Source: Tomocerus qinae
Lineage: Eukaryota; Arthropoda; Collembola; Entomobryomorpha; Tomoceridae
NCBI GenBank assembly: GCA_020055645.1
Contig: CM034548.1
Coordinates: 46,058,296-46,122,295, forward strand
DNA: 64,000 nt
Direction of reading: 5' to 3'
Each line of letters opens with the position of its first letter. The first letter of the stretch is position 1. Under the pieces are notes generated by a model. The model worked only from the letters and a program-made list of their open reading frames with translations, was not told the DNA's origin and made no database searches. A program made the position numbers and the translations under genes. This document shows, one piece after another, positions 1 through 14,800 of this stretch.

Positions 1-1282
1 ACTGCACGGATTGTTATATCTGTATAGCACAGACGAAATGGAAAATATAATTGAATATCCGGAAATGGAGAGGAAGCAGCTTATTAATAAATGAACGTTG
101 TGGAATTGGAATATGATGGGGAAAGGGTACTCTTAGGCCAAGGACCTTGTTATACACATACCATCGGATTCCGATAGATGTTGGAGATGCCTATGTACTG
201 AAGTCCCAATTTATTTTGGCAAAGCAAAAATAGTGAGAGCGGTATTGTGTCTCGGAATTTATTTCTATGAAAGTTCTCGGGATATAAACTAAACTCGATC
301 TATCATCCGATATTAGAAATGACTATCATGTTCAATTTAATCCCACTCTGCTGCAGTGAAAAGTTCAAGCAATCTCTGCAGCACACGATACTCTAAGGAT
401 CATTTTAGCAGAATTCTGTTCTGGAATCGTCTTGGACAGAGAAAAATATAGATGACTGAACCCACACAAAGGTTCCCTTTAATATTTCTATTATATCGAC
501 GAAATACAGACCTCCATTTCAGCTTTGCTAAGCTTTTCTAATGTTTCTTTACGTATTCACGACAAGAAATACTCCAGAACTAATATTAAAAACTTATCGT
601 TACAAATATTATGTAAAATGTTGTTACCCTGCATTTTTAGCCCGCCCAAGAGAAGCAGCTTATGGAACATTTTGTGTGTACATTCAATTTTATTTATTAT
701 ATATGATGCAGTTGCAGATGACATTTCCAAGAGTATTGATGCGAATGATGATGCTGAATTTGATAAATCAACCTTTAATTCACTAAATTACATCGCATAA
801 ATCGCATTACAAAAGTAAATAGCCATTAATAATTTTTTTAATTTGAAAATTTAGGGTTGAAACTATAATCTGAGTCGAAATATTATTCAAAATGTATGCA
901 CAATACTGTTCCATTTTGGCAAAAATCCAAATAATTTTTATGGTGGCTACTCCGCTTCGATTTTTTATTCATTTAATCAGCAACAAAATAGTCATATTAA
1001 AACGAATTTGGAATTAAATCAATTTTACTGGGTATTTTTGGATTAAAAGAAGGTTTGTGCTTAAAATTTTCTCTGCTCTTCCCTCGGGCGAGCTTAGTGT
1101 AACGGCTTGTGGTTAGTTTTGTCTTCATAAATTCACTATTAGACCCAAGCGTGTGCGACTCACTTTCGAAAGGTAGACTTCCAGCATAATCATGCGTATT
1201 AGATACAAAGAAACTTCACCCCTGACCACATAGCAATAAAAGTAAAACACTATTCTCACACCGAGATTGTTGGAAAAAGTGC

Positions 1283-1400
1283 ATAATTTATGAATTTATG
1301 AATTTTAGCTCTCTCCCAGACATACAAAGGTAGACAATTTTTTTACTTTATCAAGACTGTGGTTATAATACAGAGATATAATAATTTTATATATTCGGAG
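1283..1400. repeat. Dispersed repeat R1, fragment a
   Basis: Shares an ATTTTAGCTCTC block and then a TCAAGAC-TGTGGTTATAATA-CAGAGATA block with 19071-19180, in the same order and at similar spacing, with scattered differences. It is a degraded fragment of an interspersed family seen three times in this window. No terminal repeats or coding frame are visible, so the class is unknown. Confidence 0.45.
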
Positions 1401-1900
1401 ATATAATAATATAGTGTAGGACTCAAAGCAATGCATGGAAAAGCAGTAATGGTGCTTATCGCTGCTGTTTATAACTTAATTCCTATAATTTGCTAATTTC
1501 AATACATATTCATTTAGTATTTGGCATATTTCAACCATTAGAGTAGTTATCTGATGACGTCTGCAGTTTGTAATGCTGACAATTTATGTCTTGAATTGCA
1601 CGACGTAGCGGTACCTAAACTATTATAAAACCCGCTACTTCTCGACAGTCTCATCAAGCAGTTCTTGATTGCAAATGATCATAACGATGATGCCTAACTA
1701 TTGTGTGTATCGTTTATTTATTTATATAAGTTTGATTATATAAGACAAAAAGTCAAATTGCCAAAGGGAGACTAGCTGATTTATTGTACTCATTATGCAA
1801 GTCAGAAAATCAGAATTACCCACTTAATTGTTACCAGTCAGATTACGATTGCGTGACATGTATTATGTAAGATTCCTTTTTTGTACTTATCTATTTACAC

Positions 1901-1914
1901 AAAAAAAAAAAAAA
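1901..1914. repeat. Poly(A) tract
   Basis: Fourteen consecutive A. No SINE or retrocopy body was recognised next to it. Confidence 0.8.
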
Positions 1915-4900
1915 TTTGCAAGGCTAAGCTTGAAATAAGTCTGTCTAAACTGACTAAAGTAGACGAACGGGCTTTTTACAACTTTTTATTCTAAATTAAT
2001 ATCATTGAGATTATTTGACGAGTACATAGTTTAGAAGTGTTTAGATCTTGCGATATGATGCGTTAATTGTTTTAACAATTTGTTTTGTTTGACAAATTTA
2101 CAGCTATAACAGTATTAAAGAGTGTCAGTCAAATTTTTTGGCTGATGTATAATTAATCTGACGGTTCATGTTGGTAGTCTGAGTTTTTTTAATCTTAAAT
2201 AATCTTTACCAACCAACACAATAATCATGCCTATGACACTGCACTGATCCCCCTATTTACCAAGCGAAGTGAAATTTTCGTAGTTCTGGTAATTGGGTGA
2301 CGTACACGTTGAACTAGTTCATTAAAAAGACAAGAGACAGACAAGACAACTCCTATATCAATTTTGGTAGTAAGCGAAGCGACAGCGAGTCCCTTCTGCT
2401 TGGCATTAATGCTACCGATCGCATTTTTTCTCGACAAAACAAGTATGGAAAAATTCTAAATCGATTCCTTGTACATCCTTGTTCTGTAAGCACATAGATC
2501 TGTCGTATATACGAATTTTTGGAAATCATAAGCCCTCGTTAAATGCTAGTAGTCCTGTTCAAAAATTTTTGCTATTCTTCTGAGACATCCTCAAAGATAA
2601 GCCTTTATGTAGAACTCATCCGAATTCTATGATGCCTTTTATGGATTCTATTACAGATGGAAATACTGAGCAGAACTGCACAAGCACAACTGTTTATATT
2701 TATCTTTCGCGTTTAGCATTATGTATTACATTTTATAGTTTATTCAATGTTGCAATCGAGCCCGGGGCTCATGGAAGATTACATATTTAATAAGCAACCA
2801 AAAATGGAGATTTGGATTGTATTCTAAGTACTACATGTACATACTAATCCAATTAATTTACTTCAATGAAATTGCATCTTAAGCAGTGCTTTGAAATTTG
2901 CATACTGTGTTTTGTCAAATGTAAAAGGTATACTAGTATTTTAAAAGGTGGGGGGTTTTACAAACAAGTCTCATTACATTATTGTCAGTTACAGTAACTG
3001 TGCAAGCCCCAACAATGTAAATAATCCAGTGGGACTGACCTGTATAAACGATGTCAAGCCCTTCGTAGTCATTGATGATGGATGCTTAAATCCTGAATAT
3101 TTCTGACCTAGATGGCTGTGTGGTAGGTACGAGGCACATTATTCTGCAGTTTACTATAGATGAATGATTCTCATTAGGAGAAAACTAGAAGATTATGGAA
3201 ACTAGAAGAAGTAGGTACAAACATGTTCGTCGCTATGAGGAAGTTCTGGAAAGATTAGTTATTACTTGTAAAACTAAAGTATTACGTAACCCGAGCTCCT
3301 CCACGTAGTCATAATGGATGCCTCTGGTTCCTTTTTGTCTTAGTTCGATGAAGAACTTTTTGCTAATAATACCTTAAGAAATGTTTCTTTCTCTATCCTT
3401 AGGAAGAATCCGATCCCAAAGTTACAATTTAAGTTATTCTCGATTTTCCATTTAGCCAGCCAGTCAGGTAAAGTTTGAAGGCCAAAAAGAGTAAAAGTGA
3501 AAAGTCCTTTGTGGGTAGCACTGCGTAGTAAAGTCTTAAACTCGGTCATTTTACTACAACTACTTAAACTTAACTCGACAATCTTTAGAGACTTTTTATT
3601 GGTATTTGGAAATTATTGTGACTTGAAAAACTTTAGCGACATTCCATCACTAATCTTTCCGTCCTCCTTTCAAATCTGGTCCTGAAGCCACGGTGGAATT
3701 CTGAATGGCTTATTGCTTATGCAACTTTCCGAGGCACATGCACAGAATTCTGATTCAAGACCCAATTCCAGTAGAGTTGTTTCATCTTCCAATTAACTTT
3801 CCAAACTCCTTGTTTCTCTTATTGTTAGCTTAGCTAGCATAATAAGGTCAGTAGATTTTCATTAGCACAAATTTTTGTTACAACAGCCACAACTTACACA
3901 AGATGCTCTACGTGGGAAACCGCACTTAATTGCTTTGGACATACTTGTATATTCATAAACGTTTGGAAGCCATGTCAAAATTTTCAAAGCTCATAATGCA
4001 AGAGAGATATGCAGGAGAGGCAAATCTTAAGTAAAAGCGAAACTTAAAGAAAATGGTTTACCTCAGCTCAGCTGGAAAACTATGGGCGTGGCTATGGTAG
4101 AATTTGACTGGGACCTGAAACTCAGTCCTATAAGTCTACTTCCTGTAATCCTATATTCTCACCTAGCCCGTACCTATTCACTCTGAAGGGGGTAATCCAT
4201 TTTATGCAGACACTAAAATGTAGCAATGTTATAGCATAGCTGTGAAGAGAGAGAGAGAAGATAGCAATAAGATTGCCATTTATTAAGCATATTATGTTGT
4301 AGTCCTTCACTCGTATTCCCATTCTCAACCAAAAGCTCCTCGTTTAATAAAACGATAAATTAACGAAGCATAGCAAAGCGTAGCCCTCCTCAATAATTTG
4401 CACATATCCAACTCATACAACTTTATTGGCTCCTCTGACCTCGTTTCCTGGGAACTTGTTCCTTATTTCCTTTTATTTTGTTCTTCACTCAGATAAGAAA
4501 ATTTCCATCGATTTCATAACACGTGTCTTAGATTTGTCGATTCTATGCTGATATTTTCATGAATAATAAATAGCAATATTTAACACCCTAAAGCCTGGTT
4601 CATGAATCTATAATTACAAAATGTCCCCATTCCGAATTTGTCAAATACACCAATCCCTCGCATTGTTATGATGTATAGAGTCTTGTCAATGTTTTTGTCA
4701 AGCAGTTAAAATATATATGACAACTAACATCGAGAGTGAGTCTCTGAGGAACACCAAAGTACATGCATTCCTTATTCATAACGGTATGGCGAACCAGAAC
4801 AATTCATATTTTATGCATACAAATTATTGTGCCATATAACTTGACTATAGACCGTTTCACTATTGGACATGACCTCCCATTTTATTGAAGACGGATCCAC

Positions 4901-7900
4901 CTGTGTGTCCAGATCAGATCTAAATTCTTTCTACGTCTCTTTGGCTCTATAATATTTGCAGTTAATGAACAAGATACATTTTTGCATGTTCTTTTTGGTC
5001 TTATGACGCACAAATATACTACATAAAAAACTATACCTGTAGGTGCGTTTTTTCATCCTGGCAAATAAGCAACAAGAAAAAGGAAGTTTCAGGAAGCTCG
5101 TGAGTGAAAGGAGGAATTAAGTGCAGATGAAAACTTGCTTTTGACTAATTCTGCAAGCATGACTGCGTTATTTGATAGAAAGTAACTTAGCCAGTGCAAG
5201 AACGTAATTTGGAAGAAAGATAAAGAAGAGCGCGTTGAAGTACTATTGTTGCTTCTATCTCTCTTTGTGGATATATCTGCTTAAACAAGATGTAACAGAG
5301 AATCTTAAGAAAGGTTACAAAGACGATACTGTGCAAAATAAAAGAAAGGCATGAGAAAGGCCATAATCATAAGCACAGCCAAACTCCACTATCTGTAATA
5401 TCTCCAGCTCTTTGCCCAAAAAGACATTTTCCACGAAGTATTACAAGCCTTTAATTGACTGAGTTCTTTTGTTAAAGAACAATAACATTTATTACGAAGT
5501 CGAACCTAGAATGTAATTTGAAATATATATTTTAAGTATCCTTTAATGCCTGTTGAAGGTCAACACTTTCTGCCCATTTGCTGATCCGTTGAAATTTTCA
5601 ATGTCTTTCTAATGTAATGACTTGCTTCTTATTCACAAGCGCTGTTCATTTTTGACCTGGAATACACATGATTCTTCTCTTTTTAAAGTAAATTTTATAT
5701 CAGTTGTTTCCATTTGGCAGGACCTAGCTAGAATTCCAAAAGGTACTTTAAATAAGCTGGAGTTAAGAATGATTGGCATATTCAGAGGGCTACTCATTGA
5801 ATTAATCTGATTAGTATCTGAATATATAAATAGATATTGCCAATGTTGAAGAATTAGATTTAGTGTTTTATAGCCTCTTTTAAATATATGTTCAGCGTCA
5901 ACGGATTTGTACAAAAACTTTCCTTTTTTTGTTCGTTTGCAGTGCACTTAGGTACTATTATATTTCTACTATAACAGAATTAGTGGTCTCTAAATTTCAT
6001 ACTTGGTAAATTGATTTAGCCACCCAAACCGATCATCCAAAACGTTTGACCGACTCAGAATGTTACGAAATTTGTCTTAAGTCGAAACGTGGAGATCGGA
6101 ATTGGTTCATCGCAAAACTTTAGATAGCTGAATCGGGGATTTTTTAAATTTTACTTTTTCAAATCACCTTTAATGACGGTTGTTTTATTTTGTGGTATAA
6201 AAGTCAAAACATTCTTATGCAAACAACAACAAAAACCAACTACTAACACTTGATTAATACAAATTGTAGTTGAAATTTTGACAATTCTAGTTTGTATTGC
6301 GAGTAGAAAAATGGTGGGTGCTCTGGGGAGATTGATGTTGCGTCAGTATTTTCCGAAAACGGAAGAATAATGTGATTTGAAAATGTAGTGATAGTGAAAT
6401 GCGGGATAGCAAATATGAATTCTAAGAGAGTGGTTTAAGTACTATTATTTAGAGCAGTTTGTTCCAATTTGGGAGATTTCCTGTTCCTTCTTAAGTGTAC
6501 CTAAGTAGAAGAAAAGGAAACCAAGAGGAAAGAGAAGCCTGGGAAAGGAAGAGGAGGAGCCTGTCGGTTTTAGTATAGAAAATAGTAAATAGAATACACG
6601 GTTCACAGAAACAGGTACCTAATCACATTACATCAACTTACACTTAAGTGAAGATCGTAGTCGGTCTGCTTGTATTGTGTTAGGAGATAGAATGTAAATG
6701 TTATGGAAGGATAGTCACTTCAGGCTCTGTCTATTTCACTGTCACTTTTAGTTAAACTTGTTTTTAAGCTGGTGGAGTCTTAGAGATTAATCAGTGAGGC
6801 TGCAGAGAACATCTACAGATTTTACATTTACTAAGCCTAAACAGTAACTCCGTCTTCTTTTGTCGACTCTTGTCTTCGTACTCTCTTTCTACCATCATTT
6901 ATAGGACTTCTCTAGGTATATTTAATCACGAGGGAAACAAACACTTAGACTTTGTATTTAGATATATAATGCTGTCACAACAGTTTTACCGTTCAAACTC
7001 TTCAACCAACACACTAAATGTAACTAGCTTGACTTTATTACCAGATGTAGATGGGGAAGACCCACTTAGGTGACTAACTTAGGTGTAACTTCGTTTGCCA
7101 TACAAATTTTATTATATATTGGTTAATAAATAGCTATCAGATATACCAATTTCAGTTTCAGCTTTCTCTAAACATTCTTTCTGCTCTCATTTCCGCCTTT
7201 TTACTACACCTAGTCTATAGTAGACATGGTTTTGTACCTATAGCATAGCGTACTGTGTCAACAAAGTTCCCGAAGAAATGGAAACAATTTACCTCAACTA
7301 CTTAGGCTACATTAAAAAGTAGGAAAAATCAAGTAAAACCTCCAATAACTATTAATAGGTATTTTCTACACGGAAAAACGTCAGCAGTATTGTAGGAGAG
7401 TAGTAGGATTTGTTCAAAAATAGCTTTTTCATTCATTTGCTATGCGATTATCTTTGCCACTTCTGCAACGATTTACTTAGTTACATAGGTACCTAATAGT
7501 TGTCTTTGTTTCCGAGAACCTAGAATACAACTTGTATACAAGACATCTATCATAGCACATTAATCATTCAAGCGTCGAAACTTTGAAAGTTAATTTTGCT
7601 TCGCTTAACAACCTAGCGCCTCTTCTCTTGTCAAGTTTCTCAATGCATCTTCTCCTACATTTCAAGCGTAAGCACGGAGCATAGTAATGAAATAACTTTC
7701 ACAAATATTGTAACTTACCTATTTGAAGTAACTTGTCTTTCTTTTCACGATGTTGTTCTCGTTGTTGTTACCTGGAATTCAAACATCCATAATATAAAGC
7801 ATTTATAGCATTTATTAGCCACAACTATGAATCATGTATTACACAGAATGTCTAAGGTAAACTTTTTATTTCATAAACTACATTTTTTTGTCAGAGTTTC

Positions 7901-7956
7901 AGTATACGTTATAGGTATACCGTATTTCTTCAATGGCTGCTAATTAACCCGTCTTT

Positions 7957-8857
7957 ATTTTAATGTAATTTGTCAGTAAAAAGTAGACGTCATTATTTTT
8001 AAAATGTTGTCATTATCTTTAAAGGATATTGTCTTTAAAAATTAAAGCAAAATGGCAGTAAATATATGAAAGTTGGTAGTAAAATAAGGTACAATATTTA
8101 AGGCTACTGACAGAAAATAATGACAATTTCCATGACTGAGAGTAAATACATAAGAGACCACGCAGGCTGGGAACAAAATGTCACAGCCAAAGTTGTACTT
8201 CCAGATTCTAATCTACTTAGTGATATGAAAAAACCAATTTTAGGATTTTTTGAAAACCCGCCGTTTTTAAGTTTTTCCGCCTTATTTGCTCATCTATGAT
8301 TCATTTCTAAACTACTTGACCGATTTTCATGAAACCGGCGCCATTCTTCTCGCAAACGATTTCCTCACATGGCTTTCTTTTTAATTTTTCATAATTATTT
8401 CTCTTTTTTATTAGAATTATTATTAAATGCGATGAAAACGCTAATTCTGACAAAAAACTCAATAGTAGTTTTCATTCATTAATTTCAATTGTTTCATTTT
8501 TGATACATACACCCTCATTATTGCGTTTGTATTACTGGAAAAGATCAAAATGTATTCTTTTTACTATTCATGATTCATGTTTGAATTCATGATTTACTTT
8601 GTGGTTTAAAAAAGAAAATTTATCAGGCCACAATGTACACAAAACTTCGAAATTTTAGTTTTCAGACCAAGCCTTATTAATATAGTATATACCGACAAAT
8701 TACATTTGACGAAAACTGATAAGTATTATTGTTTTACTGAAAAATTACATTAATCATTGACTGACTGAATATTAAATTTAAAGACATGTTCTATTGTTTC
8801 AAAGACAAAGTTATTAAAGAAAATTTACATCATTTTAATGACAAATTCCATTAAAAT
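7957..8857. mobile_element. Possible non-autonomous foldback-type DNA element
   Basis: A 25-bp segment at 7957-7981 (ATTTTAATGTAATTTGTCAG plus five bases) recurs inverted at 8833-8857 with two mismatches. Weaker copies of the same motif lie inside, near 8100-8130 and 8690-8760, mostly inverted. There is no coding frame between the ends. Internal arrays of the terminal motif fit a foldback or subterminal-repeat element of about 0.9 kb. No target-site duplication could be resolved, so the ends are approximate and chance similarity in AT-rich DNA is not excluded. Confidence 0.35.
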
Positions 8858-11800
8858 AATTCCAATTTTTTAATACCCCTTCTTCAATTACATAGCGTAG
8901 TAACAAGTGGACCGCAGGCCTTTAATAAACTCTGCAACAATTTGGCAATTAAACTGCCTCAGAAAAATCAAAAGGCTTTTGCTTTGCAAAAATTGAAAGC
9001 GATTGAGGAAAACAGTATGGGGTACTGTGCGAAGCGGTGTGGAGCATGAACGAGGCCATTAGATATAGTATAGTCTTGTTACTAATTTTAGAGTATTTGC
9101 AGGTTTAATAAGTTGCTGACCTCAAACAAACCACGGGGGCTCGGCAGCAGTTTTATAAATAAACTAATCGCAGTTTAATTGAAGAAAGACGATATTATAT
9201 AACATACGCGGAGTACACAATTATGGCTTTTATATACTAAAAATAAATATTATGGTCTGTAATTGTAGCTTATAGCATCTTGCATCATCATACATTATTA
9301 TCACAGATCCGGGTATCCCAAAGAAAGCACCCCCCAATAAAGTATCAACTTTGTCAGTACTTGTACTTACATGACTTTAGAAACTCAATTTCACGTTTGA
9401 ATTATTAACAAAAACTAGTGTTATATAACAGTTGGGCGAAATGTTCCCATGTCGTTTTCAGGGTATTCAGTTATTACATTGTAAGCCTATAATATGCATA
9501 ATTTGTGCATTTGCATAACTCACATCAAATAAAAGAACTTATTTTCTAGCAGAACTAAAATAGAGATGAAAGGAGCGAGAGCAGTGGAATAAAAGTAGTA
9601 TTAGATGTAAATTCTGTTCAGCATATTACCTGTGCAAGAACAATGTAGCACACGGACATTATCTGCATACGTAAGTAAGCTTAGCTTAATATTTTGCTTT
9701 ATAATACAGTAAACATTATAGCAACTTATTCCATGTGTATACCCTTAAGATTTTATTTTGGTTACATATATTATAGTAGACATTTTAACCTAGATTTGCT
9801 TAAGAATAAAAGAGTTGGGTGCAAGTTTTGGACGAAGAAGCGACTTTATAAAATGTAAGTTGATTTTGCTACTGTATAGTAGTGCCTTGGAGTACCTACA
9901 TGAGAGAAAGGAGAGTACACGCCGACGAGATTTGATTAGCATAATTGATCGAATTCGTAGACTCAACGCAGAGTAACAAGAATTCCATAACACTAAGAGC
10001 AGTATGAGTAGTGAGTGACTATAACGGCCCTTCTTGGTGGCTGCTACCGATGATTCCACCTATAGCACTCCGCGCACATATTATTTGCTGTACATGCGAA
10101 ATTCCCTCAGCTATTGCTATGCAGGTTGGTACGTAGCGGCGAGTAATTTAAAGTAAAGGAATGCAGTAGGTAGGTCCCTGGTTCAAAGTGTACTTAACAG
10201 AGTAACAATTTATGTTCTAATTCTGTAGTGTCTCTCTCCGAGAACTGTAATGCTATGTGTGTCTGTGCCTAATGTAATCTAACGTAATTTGGAGAGTGCA
10301 AGACAAAATTGGGAGAGTCAAGTAGTCAAGACTCATACTTACTATTACTAGTTAGCACTACGTACGTAGCATTGTGGAGGAGTGGATCTGCACATTGTAA
10401 CTCCAAAGATCTAACAAAGTTGACGTACTTGGGCTGGGCTGGCAAAGGAAATTCAAGAACGGAAGAGCAGCTGCCGAGTGTTTAGACTCAATCAGCCATC
10501 ACATGATACATAATACTAGACTACCAACGCAATACTGCGAAATTACCACACAGTGTAAACCTATACACATACTTATTTACATAAACACACACATCCATAC
10601 ATGCATGGTATTTGATGGAATCCTCATTTCATACCGACAAGTATTACTCACTCCCCACTGGTAAAAACTGGTAAAATCCAATCTGAATTAAATACTGTCT
10701 CACAACTCTAAATAAATGCCAGACAAAGTGCCAATTACCATTTCCAAGTAAATGAATGAAGTAAATCATGCAACAGAAATGCTATCTCTGTAATATTATA
10801 ATTGTGAGAAAGCGTTCCGGCAGATTTCCTCCCAGGGCTTATTTTGAATAGGATTTTAACACAGTGTGCGAAATTTGGCAAGCTATGAATAATAGCGTTT
10901 TCTTAATAGTTCATTAACTGAATTGTCGGCGAGATGATTTCCAGCGATAATATGAATTATCTAAAGGCGTAAAAGGAGAAAGTCTATAGAGCCTCCTTCC
11001 TGAACACTCTGCCTGCCACTCGACCATAAGATATTGGGAATTCGTGGTCACACCTCATCAAATGTGGTGTGATAAATACCTGTGACTCAGTCGTCCGCTC
11101 ACGACATTACAAGTCAGATAATATTCCACAGTATTCATAAAGGCCAACAGTTACAACCACAGCAGTGCGTCTGTAGAAATTGTATCTATAGGTAAAGTCT
11201 ACTTACTACTATAGGGACAGACACGCTTATAGACTTGTGTGTGTAACTGTGCCATTGTGTATTTTGCAATTGTGCAAAATGCAGTATCTGTAGCAGGATT
11301 ATATTATAGGGGCTAATGACATGTAGGCCGTATGTGCAGCCCTGATATAGAATGGGACACTTTATATGGAGAAATGAAGCACAACTTTAACTGTGAGCAA
11401 CTCAACGAGCTGGCGGCAGCCATTTCCAAGTAGCAGAGGAAGAGACCGTCTTCCTCTCGTGTCCCCGAAACTCTACTGCTCTAGTACTAGAGTTCCGACA
11501 CACCAGGAACTACTACTTGACTCCGTTTCACTCCGATGTTGTGCAAATCCTCGTTGCTCTCTTCTTTATGAACTATTATACATTGACTTCAAATAATGCC
11601 TGGCTATAACTCCAACTCTCGAACCAACACAAACTAATGCAAGGTGTAACTAATTGTGCAAGTCTAGTTTCAGCTCTGGAACTCCTTTGATGTATTCTCC
11701 ACTACTACCTAACCTATGCAGAATAGTGCAAAGTGCCAAGTAAGTGCTGCTACGATCATCCGATGATGATGTAAATGTACATATTGTAGCAGCAGGGAGA

Positions 11801-14800
11801 AGGAAGAGAGACCCACGCTGACGCTAAGCTAGACAAACAGGGAAATTGCCACACAAACATTGCATAATACAAAACTAACAACGTTCTTTACCTTATTCGT
11901 GCTCTATTTGTATTTACAGACACTCATCTTATTGTTAAATGGCAATGCACTGCACTTCATACTCTCCCTCCCTTTATCAACACTTTGTGGTCTACCGTCC
12001 AAGGCAACGAAGAATTGGCGGCCACAATTGCTTGAATTTGGACCAATGCTGAGTAAATATTAGGAGAGCTGACGCTCACTCAGTACGAGACAGAATACAT
12101 CGTTAGCGGATAAATTGGCATTAGTGGTGATTGTGTGGTTAGACATGCAGGTACCATAAAATTAATTAGTTTTCATTATCCTTAAGACAACTGCAAGACA
12201 GTCTTAGAAACTGATAACTAAGTCATCTGGCTAGTAATTGACTACTTTACCCTATTTTAAGCATATTTTCGAAACGCGGTCCGAATTGGGATGTATAATT
12301 TTCAAAGTTTTGAATGTGGGACCATAAATGTCGAATCAAGGATAAGTTTTGGCTCTTTTGACTACTTCAACTGCATTTTTGGGTTGCTCGGACTGTTGTG
12401 AGGTTGTGGCCAATAAAATTTACCCTACATATTATTTTCTTCATTTTGTTGCATTTTAGGCCAGTTGCACCCACACAGTTCACCCTCTCTCAAGATTTGA
12501 TAAGGTATAACACGATAGATAAGTATAGAAAAAACCAGTTTTGTAGCTTTATTGGATACAATCTGGTAAGAAAGTTTTACTCCAGACAGGGGCAGCTTTC
12601 AAGCGGGTGGGCGAAATAAACCATCAGACTTGGTGTTATTTACATGATTAAGATTATTGCCTTTTCACATGACATGAAATGGCCAAGTTATCAAGACTTG
12701 AAGTCTCTAATCTTATATATCGTTACAATTACTAAGTTATTTACAACCCTCCGACCTAACTGTGTCTGCTATTCATCCAGCAAGTCATACCTCTTTGACT
12801 ACATCATCATCTACACAACTTTTGTTCCTGATAATTTATGCATGCATATTCCTACACTTCAGATATGACCTTGTACAAACGCCAATACCTATAATGGTAT
12901 CTATTCACACTATATACGTCTTCTGAGTATAACTGGGATTGTTTACAAGTGGTATTTACCATAAATAAATACGTAGTGTAACGAATCAGTCTCAGAACAA
13001 ACAACAATGTCCTGCCTGACCTGATGTGGTTTATTTTAACAAATAGAGACGTGGATGTGTACACATTACTATCAATCGTTGTTACGTACCACATTAGTAT
13101 GTATGATAATGCGTAATGAATACATCGTTACAACTTTATGGTAAACAAACAATGGATACCACAAATGACGTCTAACTAAGTATATTGGCCCATTGAATTG
13201 ATGTCCTTCCTTTCCCACTCTGAATTAATCGCTGACTAGTAACTATCGCAAAGTTTCAGATGAGGGCTACAGGCACGTTACGAATGAAAACAAAATCCAT
13301 GGCTTTACATGTGTCTATTGCTTCTAAAGATGAGTAGATACGTATGACTTAATTCTCTATGCATGTCTTACAGTCGTACAGTCATAATGTTCATTCCTCT
13401 CAGTTACATTTACTGTACCAGGGGTATGACTTATATATAATATATATTTGTATGTATAAATGAATTAGCAGTATTTTAATAATGCCTGTAACTTACAAAT
13501 TGGAATTCCCTGCATGCATTTCTAGTTTTAAGTCTCAACCAACCTCTCCTGTTACAATTTATACAAATGTCCGTATTAGAGCTAAGTAAATAGTTCATTC
13601 TAAAAATGTACCTTATGAGAAAAATTTCAAAAACCTGAAATGGGTTGATGAAAGATGGAAACTAATTCCTTTTCAGAGCAAAAAAGTGGGAAGATATAAA
13701 AAAACTGTGCAGATAATAAATCCGAAAAAAGTTGAGTACAACTACTCAGATAAGATAAATAAATGGACTCGCTGAAAAAAGTTTTCTTTGGTGATAAATA
13801 CATATTTTAATTCTTCCTGGCATCTAGAGAGTCACTTTCCTGTTCTGTACGTATGATGAATACAAAAGCCTGGTAGCCTATATGCTTATCTGTAGGTCTT
13901 GTTGATAGGGTAGACTTGAGTCGCTACTATATGGAGATGCTGAGAGAAATGGATCGAAGGCTGTTGTTTGTATGCAAAGACAATTATGGATAGTGCGGAT
14001 TAGTTACAGCAGACTACTTACTTTGCAATAGAGTTACAACTAGTGGAAGATAGGGGAGATATTTGAATGCCTTGGGTTGTGTAGTATGGATTTGGCAATA
14101 AGTAAGTTGAAGAACATGAATAAACTGTTGGAGGTGACGAGAGTTTTTCGCGTCAATTTATTTGATGAAAGTTAGTGACTTACCGGAGGACTTGAGGCGA
14201 GCACAACAGAGTTGACTTTGAGTGAGTGAGTAGATTTGATTGTAGTGGATGAAAAACAAGGAGATGAACTTGAAAGCTTCAGTTCAGGAAGATGGATAAT
14301 GGGCAGTAGTTATATCGAAGAAGACGTATGCATAGACTTGTTTGTATGTTAAATTGTGAGTGACTTGGGAGATACAGTCTTAGGGGAAGAGAGTGTCAAC
14401 TTTGGATGCGAAGATTCATAGTGACAATGAGAGTGAGTAGTCGTGAGTGGTTCAGTCTGGCGAAGTACCTCTATCTATCCGTCTATCTTGCTTCTTTGCA
14501 GTACTCGGAAATAAATTACATTATGTCCGTGCAGTGTATGTGCTGTGTATTTATTATTATTATGTGTCTAGCACCGACTGGCTTAGAGAAAGTCCTATTA
14601 AGATCTTACTTAAGTTACGTCCTCGTTCGTTTCCTGAATATTGTTTCCACACAGTTAATGCACATGGTGTGTATAAATACTACGTTGTTGAGAGGGGAGA
14701 GGCGAGTGATGATGAACTGACAGGAGAAAGTTGCAAAGCTGCAGAAAAAGTGGCCAGACTTGTGGGAACACAATATTCATTTGAAGTTGTGTGGTTAGCA

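Larger units (their letters stand above)
1..7956. other. Gene-free AT-rich stretch
   Basis: No reading frame here has recognisable protein family motifs, an exon-like splice context or clear coding composition; all open frames are under about 105 codons and look like chance. Contents seen: a pure A tract at 1901-1914, a short GA run near 4246-4258, and an old dispersed repeat at about 1283-1400 (listed separately). It may be intergenic or intronic to a gene outside the window; the sequence does not tell which. Confidence 0.6.

Noticed and set aside
8225-8350. AAACTACTTGACCGATTTTCATGAAACC stretch-like segment resembling pieces seen in many invertebrate repeats
   Set aside because: Only a vague recollection; no ends, duplications or coding part to assign a class, so left inside the tentative 7957-8857 element.
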